A stretch of 64,000 nucleotides of DNA from UBA7662 sp036787895 (GCA_036787895.1 DAIQOK010000005.1:62001-126000); one strand, 5' to 3'. Shown: positions 25,893-35,046, numbered from the stretch's first letter. A program made the numbers and translations. Notes: generated by a model not told the origin, from the letters alone.

Positions 25893-28250
25893 ATGACTCT
25901 TAGTATGCGCCTCCTTTTGCTGCTCTATTGGTTTTTGCTACTCCAATGGTCAATGGTTCTGCCTGCCCGAGCACAAACAGCGGCTTATATTTGGCTCAGC
26001 GGCACCATCAGTGATAGCAAAAGTCAACAGCCATTAGCCGGGGCGACTGTTTTGGTGCCTCCCAATGCAGGTACGGTAAGCGATGCACAAGCTTACTTCC
26101 GGATCAAAATGAAGACGGGCAGACAGCAATTAACCATTGGCCATCTCGGTTATTCTCCTAAAACCATTACGCTCGAGTTAAATCGTGATACTATTATCCA
26201 TTTTGCGCTGGATCAGCAAGCTGCTCATTTAAATATGATCAATATCACTGGTAGCAAATACGAGAGAAGCGTATTGAGAGAAGTAAATCAAGTTGATATT
26301 ATCAAATCGGATCTTGTGTATAATGTAAATGCTTCCAAACTGACCGATGCCATTGACAAAATTCCCGGTATTACAGTAAGCGACGGGCAAATTAACATAC
26401 GCAACGGCAGCGGTTTTGCCTATGGAGCCGGATCCAGGGCATTAATGGTGGTAGATGGCCTTTCCATACTTACTGGCGACCGCAACGATATCCGCTGGAA
26501 TTTTTTACCCGTGGAAATGATCGACCAGGTAGAGGTGGTGAAAGGAGCCAGTTCAGCACTCTATGGCGCAGCTGCTTTAAATGGTGTGGTGCATGTACGC
26601 ACTTTTTGGCCAGGCGAAAAAGCGAGTGAAACCAGGTTGCAAACTTATAGCACCTTTTATGGCCAACCACGACGCAGTGAACAAGCCTGGTGGGGCGACT
26701 CGCCACCAATGGAGAACGGCTTAGGCCTTGCCCATGGGCAGCGTATCGGTCGTTTCGATATTGTTGGTGGATTTAATACTATCAAAAGCAGAAGTTTCGT
26801 ACAGAATGGCGATCAGGATCAGCAACGTTTGACCTTCAAGACCCGCTTCCGACCGAAAAAAGAACATGGTATAAGCTTGCAATTGAGCGGTTCTTATATG
26901 CAAAGCGCTGAAGCCGACTATATCATCTGGAACGATGCCGACAGCGGGGCTTATATTCCTTTACGGGGCAGTCGGCCCAATACTTACGATGGCGTAGTTC
27001 GCATCGACAGGCGCCAATGGCAGCTTAGTCAGGCGCTGAGTTACAAAAGCCGAAAGGGCGGCAGTCACCAAATTCAGAGCCGTTGGTACCACCTGGAATT
27101 TCTCAACTTCACAAAAAATCTCCAGACCAACATCTCTACTATCGACTATCTCTATACCAAACAACTCCGGAAAAACTGGAAATTGAGCAGTGGTTTAAAT
27201 TACCAGCAATTTGATGTCGATGACCCGAATGGCATTGGCGTCCATAATGGCAAAGTTCAATCGGTTTTTGCCCAATTCAACAGAAATGGAGCCCGGTTAA
27301 ACCTCGAAGTGGGTTTCCGCTATGAACAATTTTTAGTTACCGGCTTGCCGCAACGAAATGCTCCGGTAATTAAACTGGGTGCCAATTATTTGTTGCGCGA
27401 TCAGCTTGCCATCCGGGCCTCATTTGGGCAAGGTTACCGTTTCCCAAGTTTTTCTGAGATGTTTATCAATCGTCCCGATGATCGACTGAGCATCTATCCC
27501 AACCCCAATTTACGTCCCGAAAGTGGGTGGAGTGCAGAACTGGGCCTTAAAAAAGAAGTTGATGTAGGCGATTGGCGCTTATATGCCGATGCAGCCCTTT
27601 TTATGATGGACTACAAGGATATGACCGCTTTTGTACTGGGTTCTTTTATCCCCGACAGCATCCCCAACCCCACTTTCAATGATTATATTCGTTATCTCGG
27701 CTTCCGATCTGAAAACATTTCCCGGGCTCGGATAGGCGGACTTGAAGTTTCATTGACGTCGATGGGTAAAATAGGTGAAATTCCGCTACGCCTACTGGCA
27801 GGTTATACCTATAGCTATCCTGTTGATTTGAACTATAACGACACCCTTTCCAACCTATTCAATTATTGGGGGCGTTTGTTTTCGAGCATGTTTGCCTCCA
27901 AAAACAGCTATCTGCTCCAGCCTATGCTTAAATACCGCAACCGGCATTTGGTTAAGCTAGATGTGGAGTCGGGCTATAAAAACTGGTTAGTCGGCATTGA
28001 TTACAGGTATTACAGTCGGATGGAAAGTATGGACACCCTTTTTGTAGCCATCATACCGGGTATGTACGATTATGCTGCCAGTCGTTCGGGTAATGAGTAT
28101 TTTCTCAACCTCAGGGTGGCTTACGATTTCGGAAAATTTGGTCAGTTAAGCTGCATTGTTGGCAATGTCACCAATCGGTTTTATACACTTCGGTTTGCCC
28201 GGGCCGAGCCCCCAAGAAATATCACGCTGCAATACCGGATAAAGATTTAA
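25893..28250 (+). CDS. TonB-dependent outer-membrane receptor with carboxypeptidase-regulatory-like N-terminal domain
   Basis: Outer-membrane beta-barrel importer of 785 residues. After a signal peptide (about 1-27) comes a carboxypeptidase-D regulatory-like domain (about 33-110, GTISDSKSQQPLAGATV), then the plug (about 130-235, with NVNASKLTDAIDKIPGI, ALMVVDGL and EVVKGASSALYGAAALNGVV) and the 22-strand barrel, ending with a terminal aromatic-poor strand ITLQYRIKI. The plug domain lines up with siderophore/cobalamin-type receptors rather than SusC, and no SusD gene is next to it. The ligand is unknown. The start may also be the Met at 25905. Monocistronic. Confidence 0.92.
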   Translation: MTLSMRLLLLLYWFLLLQWSMVLPARAQTAAYIWLSGTISDSKSQQPLAGATVLVPPNAGTVSDAQAYFRIKMKTGRQQLTIGHLGYSPKTITLELNRDTIIHFALDQQAAHLNMINITGSKYERSVLREVNQVDIIKSDLVYNVNASKLTDAIDKIPGITVSDGQINIRNGSGFAYGAGSRALMVVDGLSILTGDRNDIRWNFLPVEMIDQVEVVKGASSALYGAAALNGVVHVRTFWPGEKASETRLQTYSTFYGQPRRSEQAWWGDSPPMENGLGLAHGQRIGRFDIVGGFNTIKSRSFVQNGDQDQQRLTFKTRFRPKKEHGISLQLSGSYMQSAEADYIIWNDADSGAYIPLRGSRPNTYDGVVRIDRRQWQLSQALSYKSRKGGSHQIQSRWYHLEFLNFTKNLQTNISTIDYLYTKQLRKNWKLSSGLNYQQFDVDDPNGIGVHNGKVQSVFAQFNRNGARLNLEVGFRYEQFLVTGLPQRNAPVIKLGANYLLRDQLAIRASFGQGYRFPSFSEMFINRPDDRLSIYPNPNLRPESGWSAELGLKKEVDVGDWRLYADAALFMMDYKDMTAFVLGSFIPDSIPNPTFNDYIRYLGFRSENISRARIGGLEVSLTSMGKIGEIPLRLLAGYTYSYPVDLNYNDTLSNLFNYWGRLFSSMFASKNSYLLQPMLKYRNRHLVKLDVESGYKNWLVGIDYRYYSRMESMDTLFVAIIPGMYDYAASRSGNEYFLNLRVAYDFGKFGQLSCIVGNVTNRFYTLRFARAEPPRNITLQYRIKI

Positions 28251-28279
28251 GCAGGATTCATTCAACAATAGCCTGCTAC

Positions 28280-28948
28280 TCAGGATGCTTCCCGGTGTTT
28301 GATGATACGCGCTTCGATAAAATAGATGATGCGTCCGGCGACAGCGGTGAGATAATCGCCTATCTTTTCCATTTTACGAATGATGGTCAACAGATTGATA
28401 ATATCGAGGGCTTGCGTTTCGGAATTACAGGCCGCTGCCATTTTCGCAATGGTCTTGTTCGCAGCCAGATTGATGCGGTCGAGCTCTGCCTCCATGCCCA
28501 TTACCTGCTGTGCCCGGGTCACCGATTCTTCATCAAAGGCCAATAAAGTAGCGTCGAGCATGGCTAAGAGCTGATTCGACATGCGGGTAAACTCGAGAAC
28601 TGCCAACTGCTCTGCACTAAAAGCTTTGCGTGTTTCCAATAAATATTTGCCTATGGCATGAGCATTATCGCTGATGCCTTCGAAATCGGAGATAATTTTA
28701 TTAGTTGCAAAGACGAAGCGTAAATCACGGGCCACCGGTGAAAACAGTGCCAGCAATTGTTCACATTTGCGTTCTATGCGCAAATCAAGCGTATCTACCT
28801 GCTTTTCCCCCAATTCTATAGCTTCAATCAAACTATGATCGAAGCTCGCTACAGCCTGTAAAACACCGGCTACCTGGGCTCTTACCAACTCGGCCATCTC
28901 CAGAGATTCTGCTTTCAGCAATTGTAATTCAACTGACAGTTGGTTCAT
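28280..28948 (-). CDS. phoU: PhoU, phosphate signalling regulator
   Basis: Cytoplasmic regulator that links the Pst transporter to phosphate control. The 222 residues form two three-helix repeats with the metal-binding signatures DLRIERKCEQLL and DNAHAIGKYL in the first and a matching set in the second (ELDRINLAANKTIAKM, IIRKMEKIGDYL). The start is set at 28948 (MNQLSVELQ), the family N-terminus; a longer open frame would run into pstB. It follows pstB by 85 nt, and a TATTTTTG element 13 nt upstream could give it its own transcript. No PhoB/PhoR pair is in the window. Confidence 0.92.
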   Translation of the reverse strand: MNQLSVELQLLKAESLEMAELVRAQVAGVLQAVASFDHSLIEAIELGEKQVDTLDLRIERKCEQLLALFSPVARDLRFVFATNKIISDFEGISDNAHAIGKYLLETRKAFSAEQLAVLEFTRMSNQLLAMLDATLLAFDEESVTRAQQVMGMEAELDRINLAANKTIAKMAAACNSETQALDIINLLTIIRKMEKIGDYLTAVAGRIIYFIEARIIKHREAS

Positions 28949-28961
28949 AGCTAACTTTCGA

Positions 28962-28969
28962 CAAAAATA
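28962..28969 (-). promoter_or_regulatory. Candidate internal promoter element before phoU
   Basis: TATTTTTG on the minus strand in the 85-nt pstB-phoU spacer, 13 nt before the phoU ATG. No matching -33 element is apparent. Confidence 0.35.
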
Positions 28970-29033
28970 AAGCAGTTCCGACAGTGATGTATGAAGCCAC
29001 TCGTGATTTAACGATAAGACAATGCGTCTTGCT

Positions 29034-29795
29034 CTATCCCGGCTGCTCGAAACGTCCGGTAATATAGTTCTGGGTTCTTTCGTTGCTCGGATTGGTAAAA
29101 AAGGTAGCCGTATCACTGAATTCCACCAGATTACCTTTGTAGAGGAAGGCGGTTTTATCGCTCGTCCGCGACGCTTGCTGCATATTGTGTGTTACAATTA
29201 CAATGGTATACGACTGCTTGAGCTCATACACCAATTCTTCAAGTTTAGCGGTACTGATTGGGTCGAGCGAAGAGGCCGGCTCATCCATAAGCAAAATACT
29301 CGGTTCCACGGCCAGAGCCCGTGCAATACACAGTCGTTGCTGCTGACCGCCCGAAAGGATAAGCGCCGATTTATGCAGGCTGTCTTTCACCTCCTCCCAC
29401 AAAAAAACCTGACGCAAGGTACGCTCCACCTTTTCCTGAATGAACTTGCGGTGGTTCACACCTTTAATACGCAAACCAAAAGCAACATTCTCAAATATTG
29501 ATTTCGGGAAAGGATTGGGCTTTTGAAAAACCATCCCTACTCTTTTTCGCAAATCGTATACATCTATACTTTCATCGTAGATGTTTTTGTTATCAATGCG
29601 CACTTCACCCTCGAGCCGGGCATTAGGCACAAGCTCATTCATCCGATTGAGCACCCGTAGAAAGGTAGATTTGCCGCAACCGGAAGGTCCGATTAACGCT
29701 GTTACTGTACGAGCTTCGATTTGGATATTCACCCGGTGGAGAACCTGATTTTGTCCGTAATAAAAATTGAGGTCGGAAGTGCTAATCTTATACAT
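29034..29795 (-). CDS. pstB: PstB, phosphate ABC transporter ATPase
   Basis: ATP-hydrolysing subunit of the high-affinity phosphate importer. Walker A GPSGCGKST, Q-loop MVFQKPNPFPKSI (diagnostic for PstB), signature LSGGQQQRL and Walker B ILLMDEPASSLDP are all present. I set the start at the ATG at 29795 (MYKISTSDLNFYYG; 253 residues): it overlaps the pstA stop as TGATG, a normal coupled junction, and matches family length. The frame is open to 29819. Fourth gene of pstSCAB-phoU. Confidence 0.95.
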   Translation of the reverse strand: MYKISTSDLNFYYGQNQVLHRVNIQIEARTVTALIGPSGCGKSTFLRVLNRMNELVPNARLEGEVRIDNKNIYDESIDVYDLRKRVGMVFQKPNPFPKSIFENVAFGLRIKGVNHRKFIQEKVERTLRQVFLWEEVKDSLHKSALILSGGQQQRLCIARALAVEPSILLMDEPASSLDPISTAKLEELVYELKQSYTIVIVTHNMQQASRTSDKTAFLYKGNLVEFSDTATFFTNPSNERTQNYITGRFEQPG

Positions 29796-30694
29796 CAGGC
29801 TTCGATACGTTTGTGCCAACGTTCACGCAAACGCATGGCAATCAGGTTGAGGATGAGGGTGAGTACCAGGAGAACAAGAATAGCTGCGCTGGCATTGACC
29901 AAAAAAGCAGCTTGTGGTTTGGTTGCCCAGAAAAAGATTTGTACCGGCAATACGGTGAAATAGTCGAACAGCGAACCCGGATTAAAAGGCACAAATGCCA
30001 CTGCACCCAACACCAATAAGGGAGAAGCTTCACCTATCGCTCGACTTACGCCGAGCAAGGCTCCCGAAATGATGCCGGGAAAGGACAAAGGAAGCACCTG
30101 AAACCAAATGACTTGCAATCGGGTGGCTCCCAAGGCATATGCGGCTTCGGTGATTGCCAGTGGCACCATTCGCAAGGCCTCTCTGGTACTCACAATGACC
30201 AGGGGTAGTATAAGCAAACTTAATGTGAGCGATGCCGCCAGTATACTTTCGCCCAGCGCCATTTGCCGGACAAAAAACTGCAAGCCGAGCAAACCATAAA
30301 TTACCGACGGTATGCCGGCCAGATTGGTAATGTTTATCTCCAATAAGCTGCTCCAACGGCCTGGTTTCTGGTATAATTCAAGGTAAATCCCTGCAGCCAC
30401 GCCTATTGGGAAGCTAATTAGCAGCACCACCCCCATTACCCATAATGTACCTAAAAATGCAGGCAAAATCCCGGCCTTTTCCGGTGTACTGGAGGCATAG
30501 GCTGTGAAAAAACCAACATCCAACCGTGGTAGACCTACAAAAGTGATGTAAGCAAAAAGCCCCAGTATAAATAGAATGACAATAAGTGTGAATATTAATC
30601 CATAAATCGCAAAACCACTCTTCCGGATGCGATCGGTCCAGCTGTCGAAACGCTCAAATAACTGAAAAATATTTCCAAATGGCGACTGCATCAA
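29795..30694 (-). CDS. pstA: PstA, phosphate ABC transporter permease
   Basis: Inner-membrane permease of 299 residues with six predicted helices and the binding-protein-dependent transport EAA loop (TEAAYALGATRLQVIWFQVLP). It pairs with PstC to form the phosphate channel. Its ATG overlaps the pstC stop by 4 nt, and its stop overlaps the pstB start. Length and order are standard. Confidence 0.94.
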   Translation of the reverse strand: MMQSPFGNIFQLFERFDSWTDRIRKSGFAIYGLIFTLIVILFILGLFAYITFVGLPRLDVGFFTAYASSTPEKAGILPAFLGTLWVMGVVLLISFPIGVAAGIYLELYQKPGRWSSLLEINITNLAGIPSVIYGLLGLQFFVRQMALGESILAASLTLSLLILPLVIVSTREALRMVPLAITEAAYALGATRLQVIWFQVLPLSFPGIISGALLGVSRAIGEASPLLVLGAVAFVPFNPGSLFDYFTVLPVQIFFWATKPQAAFLVNASAAILVLLVLTLILNLIAMRLRERWHKRIEA

Positions 30695-31578
30695 CTGATG
30701 GATTTTTGTCGGTTTTTAAAGCGGGTACGGAGCCAGAAGCTCAGATTATTGAGTAGAAAAGTCAACAAAAACAAACTCAGCCCTACCGCAAAAATAGTCC
30801 GGTATTCGATGGATGCTTGAGAAACATCTCCCAAACTCAACTGAATAATATAGGTCGATGCCGTTTGTATGGCTACCGTTGGGTCGAATGTTAGCCTTGC
30901 CTGCTGACCAGCTGCAATGGCGACGATCATGGTCTCTCCCAAAGCCCGTGAAAATGCCAATAAAATGGAAGCCGAAACACCAGAAAAGGCGGCCGGTAGC
31001 ACCACTTTTAAGGCCACCTGCCATTTGCTCGAGCCCAGAGCAAAAGCGGCTTCCCGCAAATTGGCCGGCACACCACGCATACTATCCTCACTGATACTGG
31101 TGATTATGGGTAAAATCATAAACCCCATCACCAAACCCGGCGACAAGGCATTAAACGTTTCAATGGCCGGGAAAAACCATTGCAATAGTGGTGTTACAAA
31201 TACCAAAGCCAAAAAACCATAGACGACTGTAGGTACGGCTGCCAATAAATCCAATGCTGGTCGTGCCAACTGCCGCAATTCTTTGGGCGCAAATTCACTC
31301 AGATAAATGGAGATAAATAGTCCCAGCGGCACAGCAACTAGCAACGCAAGGAGGGCGGTGAGCAGGGTTGCACTGAGTAAAGGAAGCACTCCGTATTGTT
31401 TTTCTGAAAATAACGGCGTCCAACTGGTGCCGGTCATAAATTCCCAGACCGGTATCTCCTGAAAAAATGAAAAAGTATGCCATAACAGCACGCCAAAAAC
31501 CGAAGCCGTTATCGCTACAGTCAGCCAGGCCGACAAACGCAACAGCCATTCAATCAGCCATTCTCCCTTACGTTTCAT
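30691..31578 (-). CDS. pstC: PstC, phosphate ABC transporter permease
   Basis: Inner-membrane permease of 295 residues with six helices and an EAA loop (REAAFALGSSKWQVALKVVLP). The ESDSMRGVP-like segment SISEDSMRGVPANLREAAFALG is characteristic of PstC/PstA. Coupled by 4-nt ATGA overlaps to pstS upstream and pstA downstream, which suggests balanced production of the importer subunits. Confidence 0.94.
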   Translation of the reverse strand: MKRKGEWLIEWLLRLSAWLTVAITASVFGVLLWHTFSFFQEIPVWEFMTGTSWTPLFSEKQYGVLPLLSATLLTALLALLVAVPLGLFISIYLSEFAPKELRQLARPALDLLAAVPTVVYGFLALVFVTPLLQWFFPAIETFNALSPGLVMGFMILPIITSISEDSMRGVPANLREAAFALGSSKWQVALKVVLPAAFSGVSASILLAFSRALGETMIVAIAAGQQARLTFDPTVAIQTASTYIIQLSLGDVSQASIEYRTIFAVGLSLFLLTFLLNNLSFWLRTRFKNRQKSIS

Positions 31579-32510
31579 GGCTTATTCGGCTTATAATGCA
31601 ATAATTGCTCACGTACTTTTCTATATTCAGCAGCCGGTAAGGCCACAAAATGCAACTCGTCGGCGAGTTGCTCTATCCTGCTAAAGTAATAATCGACATA
31701 ACGGTAAACATTCTCCCGTTTTAAAGCCTGATTGGTGATGAGCATATATTGTGTTCGTCGAAAGGGTTTGTAGCTGCCGTCAGCTATCGACTGGTCGTTG
31801 GGCAGTACGGCAGCAACACCACCATTCAAATCATCAATAACAGGCAATGCCCGTAATCTGCTTTCATTTTCAATAAAATAAGTATAGCCGAAATAACCCA
31901 TACCCCCTTTGCTGCCAAGTAAACCCTGCACAATGATGTTGTCACTTTCGCTGGAGGTATAATCGCCGCGTGAACTTCGGGCGGTGCCCACCACCACTTC
32001 GGTAAAAAAATCATAGGTGCCACTGCTGCTGCCAGCACCAAAAAGTTGCACCGGCAAATCGGGCCATTCCGGTCTTAGATCTTTCCACCTGAAACTCTTC
32101 CCCTGGGCAGCCGGTTCCCACAATCGTTTGAGTTCGCTGATGCGGATGTCTTTAGCCCAGTTGTTGCTGTTGGGTACCGCTATCACTATGCCATCAAAAG
32201 CCAAGGGCAGACTCCATATTTCGAGCCCTGCTGTGCGGCATTCGTTTAATTCCCGGTCTTCAATTGGCCGGGAAGCATTACAAAGGTCAATATCGCCACG
32301 GCAAAGTTTGCGTATGCCCCCGCCAGTACCCGAGATACCCACCACCACCTTGTAGTCGGGGTAAACCTCATAAAAATCTTCGGTTATTGCTTCGGTAATC
32401 GGGAAAACCGTACTACTGCCGTCAATTTTAACATAATTGGCCCGGTGTTTTGCCTGATCGACACAAGCCGACAACAAGCTCAAACAAAAAAAAAGAGACC
32501 TGTAGCGCAT
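31575..32510 (-). CDS. pstS: PstS-type phosphate-binding lipoprotein
   Basis: Periplasmic phosphate-binding component, 311 residues, with lipobox LLSAC (Cys16). Phosphate-contact motifs of the family are visible: IDGSSTVFPITEAI near the N-terminus, GISGTGGGIRKLCRGDIDLCNASRPI, and GAGSSSGTYDFFTEVV. It belongs to the PstS group with the shorter, SphX-like architecture. First gene of the operon, with its stop coupled to pstC. Its ATG lies 4 nt after a TATTTTTG promoter element, so the mRNA is likely leaderless; no obvious Pho box is seen, though I do not know the Bacteroidota Pho motif well enough to exclude one. Confidence 0.92.
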   Translation of the reverse strand: MRYRSLFFCLSLLSACVDQAKHRANYVKIDGSSTVFPITEAITEDFYEVYPDYKVVVGISGTGGGIRKLCRGDIDLCNASRPIEDRELNECRTAGLEIWSLPLAFDGIVIAVPNSNNWAKDIRISELKRLWEPAAQGKSFRWKDLRPEWPDLPVQLFGAGSSSGTYDFFTEVVVGTARSSRGDYTSSESDNIIVQGLLGSKGGMGYFGYTYFIENESRLRALPVIDDLNGGVAAVLPNDQSIADGSYKPFRRTQYMLITNQALKRENVYRYVDYYFSRIEQLADELHFVALPAAEYRKVREQLLHYKPNKP

Positions 32511-32514
32511 CTTT

Positions 32515-32542
32515 CAAAAATAGAAGAAAAGGGTTAACTCAA
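32515..32542 (-). promoter_or_regulatory. pstS operon promoter, 4 nt before the start codon
   Basis: Minus strand: TTG (32542-32540), 17-nt spacer, TATTTTTG (32522-32515), AAAG, then the ATG at 32510. The transcription start should fall at or beside the ATG. Confidence 0.6.
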
Positions 32543-32570
32543 TATTAAGCTTCTATTCACATTTCCCGTG

Positions 32571-32578
32571 TATTTTTG
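32571..32578 (+). promoter_or_regulatory. Promoter element 4 nt before the exonuclease TTG start
   Basis: TATTTTTG followed by AAGC and the TTG start codon at 32583. It mirrors the divergent pstS element 48 bp away in the same 72-bp intergenic region. No good -33 is visible. Confidence 0.5.
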
Positions 32579-32582
32579 AAGC

Positions 32583-33155
32583 TTGATTTACGCCATCATT
32601 GATATAGAAGCTACCGGCAGCAAATATCCCGCCGATAGAATTATGGAGCTTGCCATCATCAAACACGATGGTCGGCAGGTTTTATCTAGCTGGAGCAGTT
32701 TGGTCAAACCGGAAGTCCCTATACCTCCTTTCGTTATTCAACTTACCGGTATCACCGAAGAAATGGTTTCTACAGCTCCGCTTTTCCGGGATATCGCCCA
32801 CGAAATCTGGCAGGAAATTACCGGCTGTATAATCGTTGGCCACGATGTGAATTTTGATTACAATTTCCTCAAACACGAACTCAAGGCCGCTGGCTATGAG
32901 CTGAATACCCCAAAACTCTGTACCCTCAAAAAAAGCCGGAAGTATATTCCCGAGCAACCCTCTTATTCATTGGGGCGTTTGGCCGAAGGACTGGGAATAA
33001 CCATCGAAAACCGGCATCGGGCCTTAGGGGATGCCTTGGCAACCGCCGCATTGTTTGAAATCCTTTTCCCTCATCTTGAAGGTTGGGTGGCTCACGTCAA
33101 AGAACACAACGAAGTGCCGCTGGAAGATGTGGTGCGTATCAAAAAAGCCAAATGA
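32583..33155 (+). CDS. DEDDh 3'-5' exonuclease (DNA polymerase III epsilon-like)
   Basis: Stand-alone exonuclease of the DnaQ family, 190 residues, acting on DNA or RNA 3' ends. All catalytic residues are visible: D7 and E9 in DIEATG, D92 in HDVNFD, H145 and D150 in HRALGD. The start is TTG: an in-frame TGA lies two codons upstream and the next Met is after the first catalytic motif. Many Bacteroidota relatives carry extra nuclease domains; this one does not. The stop overlaps the next ATG by 4 nt (ATGA), coupling it to a DUF2147 gene. It may proofread, or trim RNA; sequence does not decide. Confidence 0.9.
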   Translation: MIYAIIDIEATGSKYPADRIMELAIIKHDGRQVLSSWSSLVKPEVPIPPFVIQLTGITEEMVSTAPLFRDIAHEIWQEITGCIIVGHDVNFDYNFLKHELKAAGYELNTPKLCTLKKSRKYIPEQPSYSLGRLAEGLGITIENRHRALGDALATAALFEILFPHLEGWVAHVKEHNEVPLEDVVRIKKAK

Positions 33156-33625
33156 AAAGACAAACCGCAGTACTTACGATTCTTTTATGGTTTGTGGGCG
33201 GGCTCAGCCTTGTTTATACCCTACCAACAGCCATTGCCCAAGGGCCGAAATATAATCCTGAAGGAAAATGGCTGGTCCCCGACCCGCGCGATGGCAAACC
33301 CTGGATGATTGTTGAAGTAAAAAAGGTGAAGGATGAATTACAAGCCACACTACTCAGCTATCCACCTGGATCGCGCTTTGCCAAGATGAAAAAATGCGAG
33401 CTTTGCCCTAAAGGCGACAAGCGCAAAGATGCGCCTATGCCTGGCATTGTATTGGTCGAAAAATTAACGCCATTGGGCAACCGTTTCGTCAATGGTGAAT
33501 ACCTCGATCTGGAGAATGGTCGAGTATATAATTGCAACATTAGCATCCCAAAAAAGGATGAGTTGTGGGTAGAGGTAGCCTATGGCAGGATGTATAAGAA
33601 GCAATTTTGGAAACGTGTGGAGTAA
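33152..33625 (+). CDS. DUF2147 secreted protein
   Basis: Small periplasmic protein of 157 residues with a signal peptide (about 1-29, ending AIAQ) and one DUF2147 domain: an opening GKWLVPDPRDGKPWMIVEV, a KKCELCPKG segment with two cysteines, then a GEYLDLENGRVYNCNI and WVEVAYGRMYKKQFWKRV end. The family has a lipocalin-like barrel and no known activity. Translation is coupled to the exonuclease by ATGA overlap, although the two act in different compartments. The TAA stop is the first three bases of the A/T-rich repeat at 33623. Confidence 0.86.
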   Translation: MKRQTAVLTILLWFVGGLSLVYTLPTAIAQGPKYNPEGKWLVPDPRDGKPWMIVEVKKVKDELQATLLSYPPGSRFAKMKKCELCPKGDKRKDAPMPGIVLVEKLTPLGNRFVNGEYLDLENGRVYNCNISIPKKDELWVEVAYGRMYKKQFWKRVE

Positions 33626-33690
33626 TTCCAAATGTGAAAATTTCAAATCGCCTCAAGCAAACGACTCAATTTTGATTTTGAATTTTTTTA
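33623..33690. repeat. A/T-rich inverted-repeat element, empty copy
   Basis: Begins on the stop codon of the preceding gene with TAATTCCAAATGTG and AAAATTTCAAAT, then after a short GC-richer centre continues as CAATTTTGATTTTGAATTTTT. The arms are imperfectly complementary. It is of the same family as copies at 38502 and 47071. The rest of the spacer before the photolyase gene holds no clear promoter. Confidence 0.6.
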
Positions 33691-33741
33691 AACTTCGAAT
33701 TCATCAGCCAAACCTTTTCAACAAGGCGCTGTTAGAAAATT

Positions 33742-35046
33742 ATGTCATATGTCATCCACTGGCTCCGGCGCGACTTGCGTTTAAACGATAATACCGCCCT
33801 TTTTCAGGCATTGCAGTCGGGTTTGCCAGTGCAGCTTATCTTCATCTTCGATAAAAATATACTCGATAAACTCGAAGACAAAAACGATCGCCGCCTGACC
33901 TTCATTCATCGGGCACTCACTGAAATACAAAACGAGGCGAAAAAGTACGGGGCTACGCTACTAACGTTTTATGGTCATCCTGAAGAAATTTGGAAAGAGC
34001 TCTCTGACGATGTACAGCTCAAAGGCGTTTACACCAATCGCGACTACGAACCCTATGCCCGCCAACGCGACACCAGCGTAATTGCCTTGCTCAAAAGCAA
34101 AAACATCCCAGTTCATCATTTTAAAGATCATATAATCCAGGAAGTGCATGAAGTTTTGAAAGATGATGGCAAACCCTATACTGTTTTTACACCCTACAGC
34201 AGGAAATGGAAGACGAACCTAAAACAAGAGACCTTAAAATCACGACCCAGCGAAACTTTGCTGCAGCGGCTCAAACCAACCGAAGCTAAGCCCATTTTAA
34301 GTTTAGAAGAGATGGGGTTTGAACAAGTCGATTTCGACTTCCCTTCCGCGGAAGTGCGAGACAGCCTCTTGCAACAATACCACGAAAAAAGAAATTTCCC
34401 TGCTTTACCGGCCACTTCCCATTTGGGCGTTCATTTGCGTTTTGGTACCATCTCCATCCGGGCTTTGGCCAGAAGAGCACAACAACGCAACGAAACCTTT
34501 CTGAATGAATTGATCTGGCGGGATTTTTACCAGATGATTCTCTGGCATTTCCCACATGCGGCAAAATCGGCATTCAAACCGGCTTACGACCATATTCCCT
34601 GGCGAAACAATTCCGTCGAATTTGAAAAATGGTGTGCAGGGCAAACCGGCTATCCCATCGTAGATGCCGGCATGCGTGAATTGTTGGCTACCGGTTTTAT
34701 GCATAATCGGGTGAGGATGATTGTGGCCAGTTTTCTCACCAAACACCTGCTCATCGACTGGCGCTGGGGAGAAGCCTGGTTTGCGCGACATTTGCTCGAT
34801 TTCGACCAAGCAGCCAACAACGGCGGCTGGCAATGGGCGGCAGGTAGTGGCTGTGATGCCGCTCCCTATTTCCGGGTGTTTAGTCCGGAAGAGCAAACCA
34901 AAAAATTCGACGCCAAAGCCGAGTACATCCGTCGTTGGGTACCTGAATTTGATACCCTGCATTATGTCAGGCCGATTGTGGATCATAAAATGGCCCGTGA
35001 TCGCGCACTCGATACGTATAAACGTGGACTGAACACCACCTCCTGA
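33742..35046 (+). CDS. Deoxyribodipyrimidine photolyase (cryptochrome/photolyase family)
   Basis: Light-driven repair of cyclobutane pyrimidine dimers using FADH-. The 434 residues contain the N-terminal antenna domain (1-130, starting MSYVIHWLRRDLRLNDN) and the FAD-binding helical domain (about 200-420) with NELIWRDFYQMIL, GYPIVDAGMRELLATGFMHNR and NGGWQWAAGSGCDAAPYFRVF. The Asn/Asp and Trp residues that bind FAD and the lesion are in place, which favours true CPD photolyase over a signalling cryptochrome. The downstream flavin reductase-like gene starts on the next base after its stop, a pairing that could supply reduced flavin. Confidence 0.92.
   Translation: MSYVIHWLRRDLRLNDNTALFQALQSGLPVQLIFIFDKNILDKLEDKNDRRLTFIHRALTEIQNEAKKYGATLLTFYGHPEEIWKELSDDVQLKGVYTNRDYEPYARQRDTSVIALLKSKNIPVHHFKDHIIQEVHEVLKDDGKPYTVFTPYSRKWKTNLKQETLKSRPSETLLQRLKPTEAKPILSLEEMGFEQVDFDFPSAEVRDSLLQQYHEKRNFPALPATSHLGVHLRFGTISIRALARRAQQRNETFLNELIWRDFYQMILWHFPHAAKSAFKPAYDHIPWRNNSVEFEKWCAGQTGYPIVDAGMRELLATGFMHNRVRMIVASFLTKHLLIDWRWGEAWFARHLLDFDQAANNGGWQWAAGSGCDAAPYFRVFSPEEQTKKFDAKAEYIRRWVPEFDTLHYVRPIVDHKMARDRALDTYKRGLNTTS

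Noticed and set aside
28250..28277. AGCAGG/CCTGCT hairpin between the TonB receptor and phoU
   Set aside because: The 6-bp stem has a 16-nt loop and no T tract, so it is too weak to call a terminator.
28949..29116. N-terminal extension of PhoU
   Set aside because: It would overlap pstB by 83 nt and adds 56 residues not found in PhoU; the ATG at 28948 gives the family N-terminus.
34405..34986. 193-codon minus-strand frame inside the photolyase gene
   Set aside because: Antisense to the conserved FAD-binding domain and without any recognisable motif.
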